A DNA stretch of 64,000 bases from Sulfurimonas sp. CG01_land_8_20_14_3_00_36_23 (GCA_002781365.1 PETN01000094.1:1-64000), one strand, 5' to 3'. Shown: positions 1 to 8,593, counted from the first letter of the stretch. Notes: generated by a model not told the origin, from the sequence alone. Translations and numbers: made by a program.

Positions 1-1
1 C

Positions 2-139
2 TATGGTGTACACTTTTCTAAGCCAGCTATTACCACTGTTACCGATAAATTAATACCTATGCTTGAAGAGTGGAAAATACGACCACTAGACGCAATTATA
101 ATGCCCCTAAAAATCAAGACAACTTTTCAGCCTAATTAA
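2..139 (+). pseudogene. IS256-type transposase remnant (C-terminal piece)
   Basis: Read from base 2, this frame is open for 45 codons to a stop at 137-139 and carries TDKLIPMLEEWKIRPLDAI. This resembles the IS256/Mutator transposase stretch with an ITD..LPELEEWQNRPL pattern that comes just before the catalytic core. In intact elements the text continues with the YPFVFLDAIH part holding a catalytic Asp. Here it jumps to unrelated sequence and stops, so the catalytic residues are gone. The upstream part lies outside the window. I read it as a decayed insertion-sequence fragment. Family assignment rests on motif resemblance only. Confidence 0.55.
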
Positions 140-807
140 TTTCCACCTCTAACTGTTACCTTACTTCTTAAAATCTCTTCCTGCGCACTCTTCTCATAAT
201 TAAACTTAAACTCAATCTCCTTCAAATAGTAAAAAAAGTTCTCACTACTCACACCTTTGTACTTCAAAATAGCATCTTCAAAAAAGAGCCAAAACTGTGT
301 GATGATATTTTCTCTTTTTCTTGTTTTTGAGATTTTGTTGAGCATCATAAACTTGGAGAACTCTTTGAAGTATACTCCATCCGTTCCCTCTTCTAAAAAC
401 TGATTTTTGTATTTGTTTAGGTTTGGCATGAGGAGGTTGTATACTTTCTCTTCATAAGCAAAGGTGAGGAAGTTTTGCGCATCGAAGATGTTCTCTTTCA
501 CTTTTTTCTTGCTTTTTTCTAGGTAGATGTATTCGTCGTACTCTATAACCGCTTTATCTCTGTACTCCTCTTCTAAGAAGTTTGCGATGAGCTGACGGAA
601 GAATTCGTAGCGTTTTTTCACGGTGATGTAGTTGATGGAGAGTTGTTTACTTGCTTCGTTGACTGTGAGGTTTTCACAAAAAGCTTCTATAAGTTTTAAT
701 TGTGTGTCTATCTTTTTAGGAGAGAACTTCTTTTTGCACTTTGCACACTTCATCTGACCTGATTTGAGGGTGTAGAGTTTTGCATGGTTACAGTAGATAC
801 ATTTCAT
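136..807 (-). CDS. zinc-ribbon / helix-turn-helix protein, IS1595-transposase-like
   Basis: The N-terminus has two cysteine pairs (CIYC and CAKC, about 15 residues apart), a zinc ribbon as in the N-terminal domain of IS1595-type transposases. A helix-turn-helix-like stretch follows (LTVNEASKQLSINYITVKKR). The remaining two thirds is rich in Lys, Glu and Phe and I cannot assign it; I do not see a clear DDE catalytic core. The frame extends to 834, but the ATG at 807 directly precedes the zinc ribbon and has an AGGATA motif upstream, so I prefer it. It lies tail to tail with an IS256-type remnant, overlapping it by a few bases. It may be a transposon accessory gene or a domesticated regulator. 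Confidence 0.5.
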   Translation of the reverse strand: MKCIYCNHAKLYTLKSGQMKCAKCKKKFSPKKIDTQLKLIEAFCENLTVNEASKQLSINYITVKKRYEFFRQLIANFLEEEYRDKAVIEYDEYIYLEKSKKKVKENIFDAQNFLTFAYEEKVYNLLMPNLNKYKNQFLEEGTDGVYFKEFSKFMMLNKISKTRKRENIITQFWLFFEDAILKYKGVSSENFFYYLKEIEFKFNYEKSAQEEILRSKVTVRGGN

Positions 808-933
808 ACTGAATTTTATCCTATTTAGTACCAAAAATATATAAGAAATGAGTGAATTTAGTTTACTTTTACAATAAAGATATAGAATATGAACAGCTAT
901 TCAGTCGAGTAGAAAAAAGTTAAGGAACACATC

Positions 934-1458
934 ATGAAAATATTATTAGTGCTTTTATCTTTGGCGGCGCTTGCTTTTGGGCATACTACAACTTTAGAGA
1001 GCGGGGGATTTGGAGACGGTTATTTACATCCCGTGAGTGGATTGGATCATATTTTGACTATGATTGGTGTGGGTATGGTTGCTTTTTTTGCATCTAAAAA
1101 AGGGTATCTACTTCTTTTGGCTTTTATGGGTGCAATGGTTATCTCTGCAATCATAGGTTACTCAGGTGTAGAGTTCTTATTTGTTGAAGAGGGCATACTT
1201 CTTTCTATCGCTGTTGTTTTTGCTCTTATTGGCTTTGCAAATAAAATCTCTATTAACATCATTGTTGCTATCGTTGCATTTTTTGGAATGTTCCATGGTT
1301 TTGCACATGGTGCTGAGTTTCAAGCAGGAAGTTTTGTGACTTATATTGCAGGATTTACACTCTCTACGCTTATTTTACATGTTTCAGGAATCCTTTTGGC
1401 ATACGGTTACAGTAAAAGTGTTGCAAAAAAAGAGACACTAGCAAGAGAAACAATCTAA
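934..1458 (+). CDS. hupE: HupE/UreJ-family metal (nickel) transporter
   Basis: This 174-aa membrane protein has an N-terminal signal-like segment (residues 1-16) and about six hydrophobic segments. It carries the family signatures HPVSGLDH (32-39) and FHGFAHG (120-126), whose histidines are thought to bind Ni2+. HupE/UreJ proteins import nickel for hydrogenase or urease. Its place just ahead of hypB, hypC and hypD makes hydrogenase supply the likely job. AAGGA sits 8 bases before the ATG. A structured spacer with a small terminator separates it from hypB, so the two may be transcribed separately. The family is clear; nickel as substrate is inferred from context. Confidence 0.88.
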   Translation: MKILLVLLSLAALAFGHTTTLESGGFGDGYLHPVSGLDHILTMIGVGMVAFFASKKGYLLLLAFMGAMVISAIIGYSGVEFLFVEEGILLSIAVVFALIGFANKISINIIVAIVAFFGMFHGFAHGAEFQAGSFVTYIAGFTLSTLILHVSGILLAYGYSKSVAKKETLARETI

Positions 1459-1473
1459 TATACACATACTAAA

Positions 1474-1508
1474 GGTTACGTCGGAAGCATGAAGGCTTCC
1501 GCTAAACC
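1474..1508 (+). other. structured spacer hairpin between hupE and hypB
   Basis: CGGAAGC pairs perfectly with GCTTCCG around an ATGAAG loop, and an outer GGTT/AACC pair closes the structure. A second AACCT at 1513-1517 could compete with the first for pairing to AGGTT at 1473-1477. Such a switchable pair just before a small terminator-like hairpin looks like an attenuator or riboswitch. I do not recognise any known riboswitch class. Confidence 0.5.
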
Positions 1509-1518
1509 TAAGAACCTC

Positions 1519-1535
1519 ACGGTCATACCGTTTTT
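1519..1535 (+). terminator. small intrinsic terminator after hupE
   Basis: ACGGT-CAT-ACCGT forms a 5-bp stem directly followed by TTTT. It is short, so termination may be partial. It stands between the structured spacer and the hypB promoter. Confidence 0.5.
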
Positions 1536-1539
1536 CATC

Positions 1540-1545
1540 TATAAT
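1540..1545 (+). promoter_or_regulatory. hypB -10 box
   Basis: A perfect TATAAT lies 41 bases ahead of the hypB ATG, just after the terminator-like hairpin. The region upstream of it has no clear -35 box, which is usual for sigma-70 promoters in Campylobacterota. Confidence 0.55.
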
Positions 1546-1586
1546 ATACTTCAAACAATAAAATAAAATCAAGGGATAACAAAACT

Positions 1587-2393
1587 ATGTGTAAAGATTG
1601 CGGTTGCAGTATAACAGGACATTCACACGAAGAAGTACATTCACATGCGCATGATGCAGAGCATTCACACGACCATCATCACGGAGGGTCTCACGCGCAT
1701 CAAGAAGCACATCAACATCTCCATGACAATCCACAACTCAATGACCCAAAGACGATTTCGGTTATCACAAAAATTTTGGATAAAAATGACCAAGAAGCAC
1801 AGCACAATCGCGAGCATTTTAACAAGCATGATGTTTTGTGTATCAACCTCATGAGTAGCCCTGGAAGTGGAAAAACGACTTTGCTTGAACATTTAAGCAA
1901 GGTGGCTGATTTTAAATTCGGTGTAGTTGAGGGTGACTTAGAAACTTCTCGTGATGCAGACCGACTCTCGGCATGTGGAATCCAAGCGCACCAGATACAA
2001 ACAGGTTCTGCTTGTCACTTGGATGCGTTTATGGTGCATAAAGCGCTTCATCATATGGATTTAGAGAGTGTAGATGTATGCTTTATTGAAAATGTAGGCA
2101 ATCTTGTTTGCCCTGCAAGTTATGATGTGGGAAGTCATCTCAACATTGTGCTTGTCTCTGTTCCTGAGGGTGAAGATAAGATAGCGAAATACCCTGTAAT
2201 GTTTAGAACTGCGGATTTGATTTTGTTTACAAAAACTGACCTTTTACCATACTTTGAGTATGACATGGAAAAAGAGAAAGAGATGGCAAGAAAACTCAAA
2301 CCAAGTGTAGATATACTTGAAGTGAGTACCAAAGATGCTGAGTCACTCAAAAAAGTAGCTTCATGGATTAAGTTCAAAATGGAGATGAGATAA
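1587..2393 (+). CDS. hypB: hydrogenase nickel incorporation GTPase HypB
   Basis: HypB is the GTPase that delivers nickel to the [NiFe]-hydrogenase active site together with HypA. This 268-aa protein starts with the high-affinity metal motif MCKDCGC and has a histidine-rich stretch (about 12-46) like HypB proteins that also store nickel. The P-loop SPGSGKTT is at 91-98. The metal-binding region CGI.AHQI...ACHLDA and the G4-type motif FTKTDLLP follow. The stop overlaps the hypC start by one base (TAATG), implying translational coupling. A good TATAAT lies upstream and GGGA precedes the ATG. An uptake-like repeat lies inside at 1970-1978. Confidence 0.97.
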   Translation: MCKDCGCSITGHSHEEVHSHAHDAEHSHDHHHGGSHAHQEAHQHLHDNPQLNDPKTISVITKILDKNDQEAQHNREHFNKHDVLCINLMSSPGSGKTTLLEHLSKVADFKFGVVEGDLETSRDADRLSACGIQAHQIQTGSACHLDAFMVHKALHHMDLESVDVCFIENVGNLVCPASYDVGSHLNIVLVSVPEGEDKIAKYPVMFRTADLILFTKTDLLPYFEYDMEKEKEMARKLKPSVDILEVSTKDAESLKKVASWIKFKMEMR

Positions 2394-2683
2394 TGTGCCT
2401 CTCAATACCAAGTAAAGTTGTTAAAATAGACCAAGAACAAAATGTAGCAACCGTAGATACTATGGGTGTTCAGCGTGAAGCAAGTTTAGACTTGATGTCA
2501 GAGGGAGATGTAAAAGTAGGCGATTATGTACTTTTGCATATTGGTTTTATTATGAACAAGATTGACGAAGAAGATGCACTTCTGAGTCTGGAGACCTACA
2601 GAGAAATCATTGAAGCTATGGATGAAGAGGAGAGGCAGAGGGCGATACTCGAAGACGACGAGTGTGAGAATCGAGGCGCATAA
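2393..2683 (+). CDS. hypC: hydrogenase maturation chaperone HypC/HybG
   Basis: HypC carries the Fe(CN)2CO group from HypD to the hydrogenase large subunit. This 96-aa protein begins MCLSIPSKVV; the Cys right after Met is the essential ligand and fits the family MC(L/I)..P motif. The C-terminal part (SLETYREIIEAMDEE) is the usual helix. It overlaps hypB upstream and hypD downstream by one base each, so the three form one tightly coupled operon. Confidence 0.96.
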   Translation: MCLSIPSKVVKIDQEQNVATVDTMGVQREASLDLMSEGDVKVGDYVLLHIGFIMNKIDEEDALLSLETYREIIEAMDEEERQRAILEDDECENRGA

Positions 2684-3810
2684 TGGCACTAGAACTTAAA
2701 AATCTTTACGATGATTTTAGAGATGCCGACACCATCAAAGCCTATGCAAAGAGAATTAAAGAGGATTCAAAGAAACTTCCACATGCCATAAATATCATGG
2801 AAGTGTGTGGAGGACATACGCATACGATTATGAAATATGGCATCTTGCAACTCCTACCTGAGAACATCAAGTTTGTTCATGGTCCTGGTTGTCCTGTATG
2901 CATCATGCCAAAAGAGCGGATTGACCATGCCTATGTTTTAGCGATGCAACCAGATGTCATACTTGTGACTCTAGGTGATATGATAAAAGTGCCAGGAAGT
3001 AATGGAAGCCTGCAAGATGCAAGAAGTAAGGGTGCAGATGTAAGGTTTGTTTACTCTCCTATGGATTGTTTAAAAATTGCCCGTGAAAATCCACATGCCA
3101 AGATAATCTTTTTTGCCATTGGTTTTGAAACAACCACACCAATGAGTGCTGCACTTTTAGATGCAGTTATTAAACAAGATATAAAAAACATTTACTTTCA
3201 TCTTAACCATGTTACTGTTCCCGAAGCGATGGCAGCACTTTTGTCGGATAGCGATTGTAAGATAGATGCCTTTTTAGGACCAAGCCATGTGAGCGTGATT
3301 ACTGGAAGTAAGATATATGAAGAGTTTCCTCGTGATTTTCATAAGCCTGTAGTCGTTTCAGGATTTGAGCCTGTGGATGTGATGCAGTCGATTAGTATGA
3401 TAGTTAAACAGTTTATAGAGGGCAGATGTGAGCTTGAAGTAGAGTACAAACGCGCGGTAAATCGAGAAGGCAACTTAAGAGCACAAGAGTTAAACGAAAA
3501 GTATTTTGAAAAAGCGCAAAATTTCCGTTGGCGCGGACTTGGTGATATACCAAAAAGTGGCTTGAAACTAAGAGATGAATACAATGCCTACAATGCAGAG
3601 ATACTCTACAAGGACATTTTGCCAAAAGAGCCGATAGATGATCATAAACTCTGTATCTGCGGAGATATACTCAAAGGCAAAGCCTCTCCCCCAGAGTGCT
3701 CTATATTTGGTACTGCATGTAAACCTACAAGCCCTATAGGAAGCTGTATGGTAAGTTCTGAGGGTGCATGTGCGGCCTATTATAAATATGGAAACCTGCT
3801 AAAGAGTTAA
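2683..3810 (+). CDS. hypD: hydrogenase maturation protein HypD
   Basis: HypD is the Fe-S scaffold on which the Fe(CN)2CO cofactor is built with HypC and HypE. The 375-aa length is normal. Conserved motifs are CGGHTHTIMKYG (42-53), GPGCPVC (67-73) and a C-terminal cysteine cluster (CICGD...PPECSIFGTAC...GSCMVSSEGAC) that binds a [4Fe-4S] cluster. In most hyp operons hypE and hypA follow; here an aldo/keto reductase follows, so HypE, HypA and HypF must be encoded elsewhere. Two uptake-like repeats lie inside (2779-2787 and 3091-3099), both reading PHA. Confidence 0.97.
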   Translation: MALELKNLYDDFRDADTIKAYAKRIKEDSKKLPHAINIMEVCGGHTHTIMKYGILQLLPENIKFVHGPGCPVCIMPKERIDHAYVLAMQPDVILVTLGDMIKVPGSNGSLQDARSKGADVRFVYSPMDCLKIARENPHAKIIFFAIGFETTTPMSAALLDAVIKQDIKNIYFHLNHVTVPEAMAALLSDSDCKIDAFLGPSHVSVITGSKIYEEFPRDFHKPVVVSGFEPVDVMQSISMIVKQFIEGRCELEVEYKRAVNREGNLRAQELNEKYFEKAQNFRWRGLGDIPKSGLKLRDEYNAYNAEILYKDILPKEPIDDHKLCICGDILKGKASPPECSIFGTACKPTSPIGSCMVSSEGACAAYYKYGNLLKS

Positions 3811-3939
3811 AAGCCACCTCGTGTAAAAGATTTAAAATTTACAAAAGAGTATAAAACTAAACCTCTTTTGGAAGAGTGTTTTTATGTGGATAAAGTTACA
3901 CTAAAAAATGCGTTGAATATTTTCAATGAGAGTAGCTAA
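3811..3939 (+). other. open 43-codon stretch in frame with and after hypD stop
   Basis: After the hypD TAA the same frame stays open for 43 codons and ends at TAA 3937-3939. It has no good start codon of its own with a ribosome site. The translation (ending LKNALNIFNESS) is not something I recognise. It may be the tail of a deleted gene or a former extension of hypD. I see no promoter in it. Confidence 0.35.
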
Positions 3940-3954
3940 AAAGGATACGAGTTA

Positions 3955-4974
3955 ATGCAGTACAGATATATAGGTAAAACAGGACTCCGAGTAACACCGA
4001 TTTGTTTAGGAACTATGAGTTTTGGTTCTTGGAGTGATGAGGCGGAGTCTTTTAAGATAATGGATAAGGCGTATGAGAGAGGGATAAACTTTTTTGATAC
4101 AGCTGAACTCTATCCCGTTCCTCCAAAAACATCATGGGCGGGAGAGACTGAGAGTATCATTGGTAAGTGGCTCAAGACAAAACAGAGAGATAGCCTGATT
4201 ATTGCTTCAAAAGTGGCAGGAGCTGCAAACGGTTGGTTCGTTCCTCCTATCCGTCATGGCTTTACGGCTGTGGATAAGTTCCATATAAAGAGAGCTATCG
4301 AGGGGACACTTAAAAGATTGCAAACGGATTATATTGATTTGTATCAGATGCATTGGCCTGATACTGTTGTTCCTATTGAAGAGTCACTCAAAGCTTTTGA
4401 TGAGTTGGTTCAAGAGGGGAAAGTGAGATATGTGGGGACTTCAAATGACAGTGCGTATGGACTCACTAAAGCGAATGAGACTTCTAAGAGATTAGGGATT
4501 GCAAGATTTGAGTCTATTCAAAATAATTTTTCTCTTAACAATCCAAGATTTTTAGATGAGTTAGCGCATGTCTGCAGAGAAGAGCAGATTTCACTCTTGC
4601 CTTATTCGCCAATCGGTGGTGGAGTTTTAAGTGGAAAGTACAATGGAGCTTTTTATCCTGATAATGCAAGATATTCAGAGTATCTCAAAAGTGATAACAT
4701 TCGTGTACAAGCACAAGCGACACGCTTTGTAAATGAGAAGTCTTTACAAACAACTGCAAAATATATGCAAATAGCAAAAAGACTTGAAATATCACCCGTT
4801 ACTTTGGCAGTTGCTTACTCAAAGCAATTTGATTTTGTTGCCTCGACTATCATCGGTGCAAGAACTGCGCAACAACTGGATGAATCCTTCGCAGCTCTGG
4901 ATTTAGAACTGACACAAGAGACTATGAAAGAGATTAAAGGGATACAAGAAGATATAATGTATCCAATGGGTTAG
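3955..4974 (+). CDS. aldo/keto reductase, Tas-like
   Basis: This is a 339-aa NADPH-dependent aldo/keto reductase with a TIM-barrel fold. The catalytic tetrad is visible: D48, Y53, K86 and H134 (in DLYQMHWPD). Near the C-terminus STIIGARTAQQL is the cofactor-binding signature. The RYIGKTGLRV start and the WAGETESIIGKWL segment resemble E. coli Tas and YghZ-type members rather than sugar reductases. The substrate cannot be told from sequence. AAGGA lies upstream of the ATG, and the msr fusion starts 11 bases after its stop, so the two are probably co-transcribed. Confidence 0.9.
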   Translation: MQYRYIGKTGLRVTPICLGTMSFGSWSDEAESFKIMDKAYERGINFFDTAELYPVPPKTSWAGETESIIGKWLKTKQRDSLIIASKVAGAANGWFVPPIRHGFTAVDKFHIKRAIEGTLKRLQTDYIDLYQMHWPDTVVPIEESLKAFDELVQEGKVRYVGTSNDSAYGLTKANETSKRLGIARFESIQNNFSLNNPRFLDELAHVCREEQISLLPYSPIGGGVLSGKYNGAFYPDNARYSEYLKSDNIRVQAQATRFVNEKSLQTTAKYMQIAKRLEISPVTLAVAYSKQFDFVASTIIGARTAQQLDESFAALDLELTQETMKEIKGIQEDIMYPMG

Positions 4975-4985
4975 GAGGTAATGGT

Positions 4986-5921
4986 ATGAAGATAGTTCTA
5001 TTTATTTTATCACTTTTAGCAATATTACAAGGAAGCGGAACGGGAATCATGAAAAATCAAATCTGGAATGAACTTACACAAGAAGAGAAAAACGTTATAG
5101 AGCATAAAGGGACAGAGAGACCTTTTAGCGGGAAATATTATAAAACAAATGAGGAGGGAGTCTATCTCTGTAAAAGATGTAACGCTCCTCTGTATAAATC
5201 AGACGCAAAGTTTGATAGCGGATGTGGTTGGCCAAGTTTTGATGATGAGATTGCAGGCGCAGTTAAAAGAGTACCTGATGCGGATGGAAGAAGAGTTGAA
5301 ATCATCTGTGCAAATTGCGAGGCGCACTTAGGACATGTTTTTGAAGGAGAGGGTTTGACCGATAAAAATGTCAGACACTGCGTAAACTCCCTCTCTATAG
5401 ATTTTAAGCATCAAGATTTGAAACCCTTAATGCTTTCTAAAAATAAAAAAGCTTACTTTGCAGGAGGCTGTTTTTGGGGAGTTGAGTATTACTTTGAAGA
5501 TGTAGATGGTGTCATTAGTGCTGATTCAGGCTATATGGGCGGAGCTTTGAAAAATCCAACCTATAAAGATGTTTCAAGAGGAGACAGTGGGCATTTAGAA
5601 GTTGTTGAGGTAACATACGATCCTACGAAAGTAGATTATGAAACTTTGGCAAGGCTCTTTTTCGAGATTCATGATCCAACGCAAAAAAATGGGCAAGGAC
5701 CAGATATTGGCGAACAGTATCTCTCAGCTGTATTTGTCTCCGATGAGAGTGAGAGAAAAATCATAGAAAAACTTACAAATCTTTTAGAGTCAAAAGGTTT
5801 GGATGTAGCTACAAAGATAGTTCAAAGCAGTGAGTTTTATAAGGCTGAAGAGTATCATCAAGACTACTATAAACATAAAAATGCAAAACCCTATTGTCAC
5901 ATATATATTAAAAGATTTTAA
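4986..5921 (+). CDS. msrAB: secreted MsrB-MsrA methionine sulfoxide reductase fusion
   Basis: This 311-aa protein repairs oxidised methionine in both stereoisomers. An N-terminal signal-like segment (1-20) suggests periplasmic location. The MsrB domain comes first, with zinc cysteines C62/C65 and C108/C111, the CGWPSF motif and catalytic C132 in RHCVNS. The MsrA domain follows, with GCFWG at 161-165 (catalytic C162) and the ending EYHQDYYKH. The order MsrB-MsrA is the reverse of Neisseria PilB, where A precedes B. The gene follows the aldo/keto reductase closely, and ycaO starts 27 bases downstream. Confidence 0.95.
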   Translation: MKIVLFILSLLAILQGSGTGIMKNQIWNELTQEEKNVIEHKGTERPFSGKYYKTNEEGVYLCKRCNAPLYKSDAKFDSGCGWPSFDDEIAGAVKRVPDADGRRVEIICANCEAHLGHVFEGEGLTDKNVRHCVNSLSIDFKHQDLKPLMLSKNKKAYFAGGCFWGVEYYFEDVDGVISADSGYMGGALKNPTYKDVSRGDSGHLEVVEVTYDPTKVDYETLARLFFEIHDPTQKNGQGPDIGEQYLSAVFVSDESERKIIEKLTNLLESKGLDVATKIVQSSEFYKAEEYHQDYYKHKNAKPYCHIYIKRF

Positions 5922-5948
5922 AAATAACAACTTCAAAGGAAGTAGCCA

Positions 5949-7706
5949 TTGAGCACAAAAACATTTATAAAAGGTAAAGATAGAGATTTAGAATCCTCCA
6001 TAGAGAGCATGCTTGAAAAATTGAAAAGTTTTAATATCGAGATAGAGGAAGCTTCTTGGCTCAATCCAGTTCCCTTTGTTTACTCGGTTCACATTCGAGA
6101 TAAAGAGTGTGGGCTTATGTTTACAAACGGTAAAGGAGCCTCAAAAAAAGCTGCGCTTGCGAGTGCTTTGGGCGAGTTCTTTGAGAGAATGAGTTGTAAC
6201 TACTTTTTTGCGGATTTCTATCTCGGAAAAGAGTTTGCAAATGCTGCATTTACACACTATCCAAATGAGCGTTGGTTTGAGATTTCAGAGCGCATGCCAC
6301 AAGAGCTTTTAAATGAGACTCTTTGGGATTTTTATGACCCAGATGGAGAACTTTTGCCTGAGCAACTCTATGAGCTTAACTCTGGTGCTGGAGAGAGAGG
6401 AATCTGTGCGCTCCCCTTTACACGTCTGAGTGATAACGAAGAGATACTTTTCCCTGTGAATCTTATAGCAAACTTGTATGTAAGTAATGGAATGTCTGCT
6501 GGAAATACAAGAGCAGAAGCGAGAGTTCAGGCACTCTCAGAAATATATGAACGCTATGTAAAAAACAAAATCATTGCAGAGGGTATCTGTTTACCTGAGA
6601 TTCCACATGCCGTAATAGAGAGATTTCCACATGCCAAAGAGGCTATCGATAAACTCACAGAGCATGGCTTTCATTTACGCGTTGCAGATGCTTCTTTAGG
6701 TGGAGTTTACCCAGTCATAAGTGTAACACTTATCAATCCAAAAGATGGTTCTGTTTTTGCCTCCTTTGGTGCACATCCATGTTTTGAAGTAGCATTAGAG
6801 CGGACGGTAACGGAACTACTACAAGGCAGAGGGCTGAATCAACTAGACTCTTTCCAAGCTCCTTCGTTTAACATGAATGAGGTTGCAGATAGCAATAATC
6901 TTGTAGAACATTTTATAAACTCGACGGGTCTGATTTCCTACGACTTTTTTAAAGATAGCCCTGATTATGCGTTTGTTGATTGGAACCATGATTCGGACAC
7001 TGAGAGTGAATTTGAGTACTTAAGCAGTATCATCCATGAGATGGGACATGAAATCTATATCATGGAATATGAACATCTTAATGTATATGCTTGCAGAGTT
7101 CTTGTACCTGGTATGAGTGAGATATATCCTGTAGAAGATTTGGTATGGAGTAACAACAATGAAGGCGCACAATTTCGTGAAGCGATTCTCTCTCTAAAAA
7201 GTTTAGACAAAGAGGAGTGGCAAGATTTACTCGAGCAGCTAGAAGAGGGTGCTTTTGAGGATATGCGAAAAGTGTTAGAGTTTATAGGCATAGCATCGGA
7301 TGCAAATACAGCTTGGGCAAACTTGCAAATCGGTGAGTTAAAAGGGATGCTCTGTTTAGCTCTTGGAGATTATGAGGGTGCTAAAGAGTGGAACAGTTGG
7401 TCTTTGCTTATGGAGTATGACGATGATAAACGAACGAAACACTATAGATGTTTAGACGCACTTTTAGAGATAGAGTTGGAGGATGAAAAAGAGTTTTCAA
7501 ACTATGAAGCCTCTTTAGTTCTTATGTATGGCGCAGAAAAAGTTCAAGAGTGTTTAGCACTCATTGAGGGAAGGGAAACTTTTTATGGACTCCATACACC
7601 AGGCTTAGATTTGGACGGCTTTGAGACACATAAAAAGCTCTTAAAGGGTTATGTAAAAGCAAATCAAGCAAAAATAAAATATCATAACGAAAAGGGAGTG
7701 GCATAA
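5949..7706 (+). CDS. ycaO: YcaO protein (ribosomal protein S12 methylthiolation factor)
   Basis: The 585-aa length and the near-identical N-terminal region ([47 protein letters not shown]) match E. coli YcaO. That protein assists RimO in beta-methylthiolation of Asp in ribosomal protein S12. YcaO domains bind ATP and activate amide backbones; the conserved Glu-rich ATP site ([15 protein letters not shown] and [11 protein letters not shown]) is present. The start is TTG at 5949 with AAGGAAG 6-8 bases upstream. No natural-product precursor or dehydrogenase is nearby, so a housekeeping role is likelier than peptide modification. Two uptake-like repeats sit 24 bases apart (6603, 6627). Confidence 0.93.
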   Translation: MSTKTFIKGKDRDLESSIESMLEKLKSFNIEIEEASWLNPVPFVYSVHIRDKECGLMFTNGKGASKKAALASALGEFFERMSCNYFFADFYLGKEFANAAFTHYPNERWFEISERMPQELLNETLWDFYDPDGELLPEQLYELNSGAGERGICALPFTRLSDNEEILFPVNLIANLYVSNGMSAGNTRAEARVQALSEIYERYVKNKIIAEGICLPEIPHAVIERFPHAKEAIDKLTEHGFHLRVADASLGGVYPVISVTLINPKDGSVFASFGAHPCFEVALERTVTELLQGRGLNQLDSFQAPSFNMNEVADSNNLVEHFINSTGLISYDFFKDSPDYAFVDWNHDSDTESEFEYLSSIIHEMGHEIYIMEYEHLNVYACRVLVPGMSEIYPVEDLVWSNNNEGAQFREAILSLKSLDKEEWQDLLEQLEEGAFEDMRKVLEFIGIASDANTAWANLQIGELKGMLCLALGDYEGAKEWNSWSLLMEYDDDKRTKHYRCLDALLEIELEDEKEFSNYEASLVLMYGAEKVQECLALIEGRETFYGLHTPGLDLDGFETHKKLLKGYVKANQAKIKYHNEKGVA

Positions 7707-7710
7707 AAGC

Positions 7711-7932
7711 ATGAGTGATGAGCACAAAAATAATCCTTTACACGGTATAAAACTACAGCAGATACTCGAAGAGTTAGTCGAACACTATGGCTTTAAAGAG
7801 TTATATAAGCATGTGGAAATCCGTTGTTTTTATAATGACCCTAGCATCACTTCTAGCCTTAAGTTCTTAAGAAAAACACCTTGGGCTAGAGCAAGAGTTG
7901 AAGATTTATATCTTCGTATGATTAAGGGTTAA
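7711..7932 (+). CDS. VF530-family (DUF2132) small DNA-binding protein
   Basis: This 73-aa protein has the family core [16 protein letters not shown] and the ending [17 protein letters not shown]. The VF530 fold resembles a DNA-binding double helix bundle and the function is unknown. It starts 4 bases after ycaO and probably shares its transcript. A near-copy of the uptake-like repeat (AGCATGTGG) is at 7810-7818. Confidence 0.88.
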   Translation: MSDEHKNNPLHGIKLQQILEELVEHYGFKELYKHVEIRCFYNDPSITSSLKFLRKTPWARARVEDLYLRMIKG

Positions 7933-7943
7933 AGAAATTAGTA

Positions 7944-7949
7944 TATAAT
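7944..7949 (+). promoter_or_regulatory. -10 box for the 77-aa basic protein gene
   Basis: A perfect TATAAT stands 24 bases before the next ATG, followed by an A-rich leader and AAAGG. It suggests that the small gene downstream has its own promoter. Confidence 0.5.
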
Positions 7950-7973
7950 TTCGAATTAAAAAAAAGGTAAATT

Positions 7974-8207
7974 ATGAGTAGAGCAAATACATCAAGCGTA
8001 GATACTACTGACGGCTACAAGATAGCACACTTAGGAAAAGAGAAAAAAATTGCTGATTTAGCAAAATATTCTCAAAAAGAGAAAGATGAAAATCAAATTG
8101 AACAAATTGTAAATGCGAGAAAAGTTGCATTCTCGGCGCTTAACAAAGAGAAGTTAAAAAGAAAAGCTAAATTAGCAAAAGCGTCAAGAAAGAGAAATAA
8201 GAAATAG
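7974..8207 (+). CDS. small lysine-rich hypothetical protein
   Basis: This 77-aa protein is strongly basic, especially its C-terminal third (KLKRKAKLAKASRKRNKK), with no membrane segment. I do not recognise a family. The tail could bind nucleic acid. It has its own TATAAT and an AAGG ribosome site, which supports it as a real gene. It converges on the 83-aa gene with only 8 bases between their stops and no terminator hairpin visible. Confidence 0.65.
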   Translation: MSRANTSSVDTTDGYKIAHLGKEKKIADLAKYSQKEKDENQIEQIVNARKVAFSALNKEKLKRKAKLAKASRKRNKK

Positions 8208-8215
8208 ATTAAAAG

Positions 8216-8467
8216 TTAAAAGCTAACGAAATAAAATGCTCTGTCTACAAGTGAAAGACTATTACTTATTAAGACAGAATCCTCCAAACTTTTATCGTTA
8301 AAATGGTGTTTATGAACAAACTTTGAGCCATCTTCTGCGATAACAATATCATTCTTAGAGATAATCATTGTTTGATTATCTTCATTTACACACTCATACG
8401 CTCTCGTAAAATCTACAGCTTTTACATCGGTTCTTAATTTTATAAATATGCTTTGTGAATTTTTCAT
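8216..8467 (-). CDS. hypothetical 83-aa protein
   Basis: A predicted soluble protein with no motif that I recognise. The start is supported by a strong AGGGAG site 9 bases before the ATG (minus strand). It is alternately polar and hydrophobic as in a small beta protein. It is divergent from nadE and convergent with the basic 77-aa protein. Confidence 0.6.
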   Translation of the reverse strand: MKNSQSIFIKLRTDVKAVDFTRAYECVNEDNQTMIISKNDIVIAEDGSKFVHKHHFNDKSLEDSVLISNSLSLVDRAFYFVSF

Positions 8468-8587
8468 TTTATTAACTCCCTATTTTGATTTTAAGAGTTT
8501 ATATCAAATAAGTGTAGATATAATGTATCTAAAAATAATTGATGATAAAAATTCTCTTTTAGTATAGAAAGCTGGAATATTTTTGGA

Positions 8588-8593
8588 TATAAT
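8588..8593 (+). promoter_or_regulatory. nadE -10 box
   Basis: TATAAT in an AT-rich context places the transcription start near 8600. This rules against a TTG start at 8599 and favours the ATG at 8632 for nadE. Confidence 0.5.

Noticed and set aside
1620-1730. Repeated CAC/CAT-rich DNA in hypB as a possible tandem repeat
   Set aside because: It encodes the His-rich nickel-binding stretch typical of HypB; the repeat is a result of protein composition.
1665-2377. Open frames on the opposite strand within hypB
   Set aside because: They lie inside a clear HypB gene, have no ribosome sites and arise from its codon pattern.
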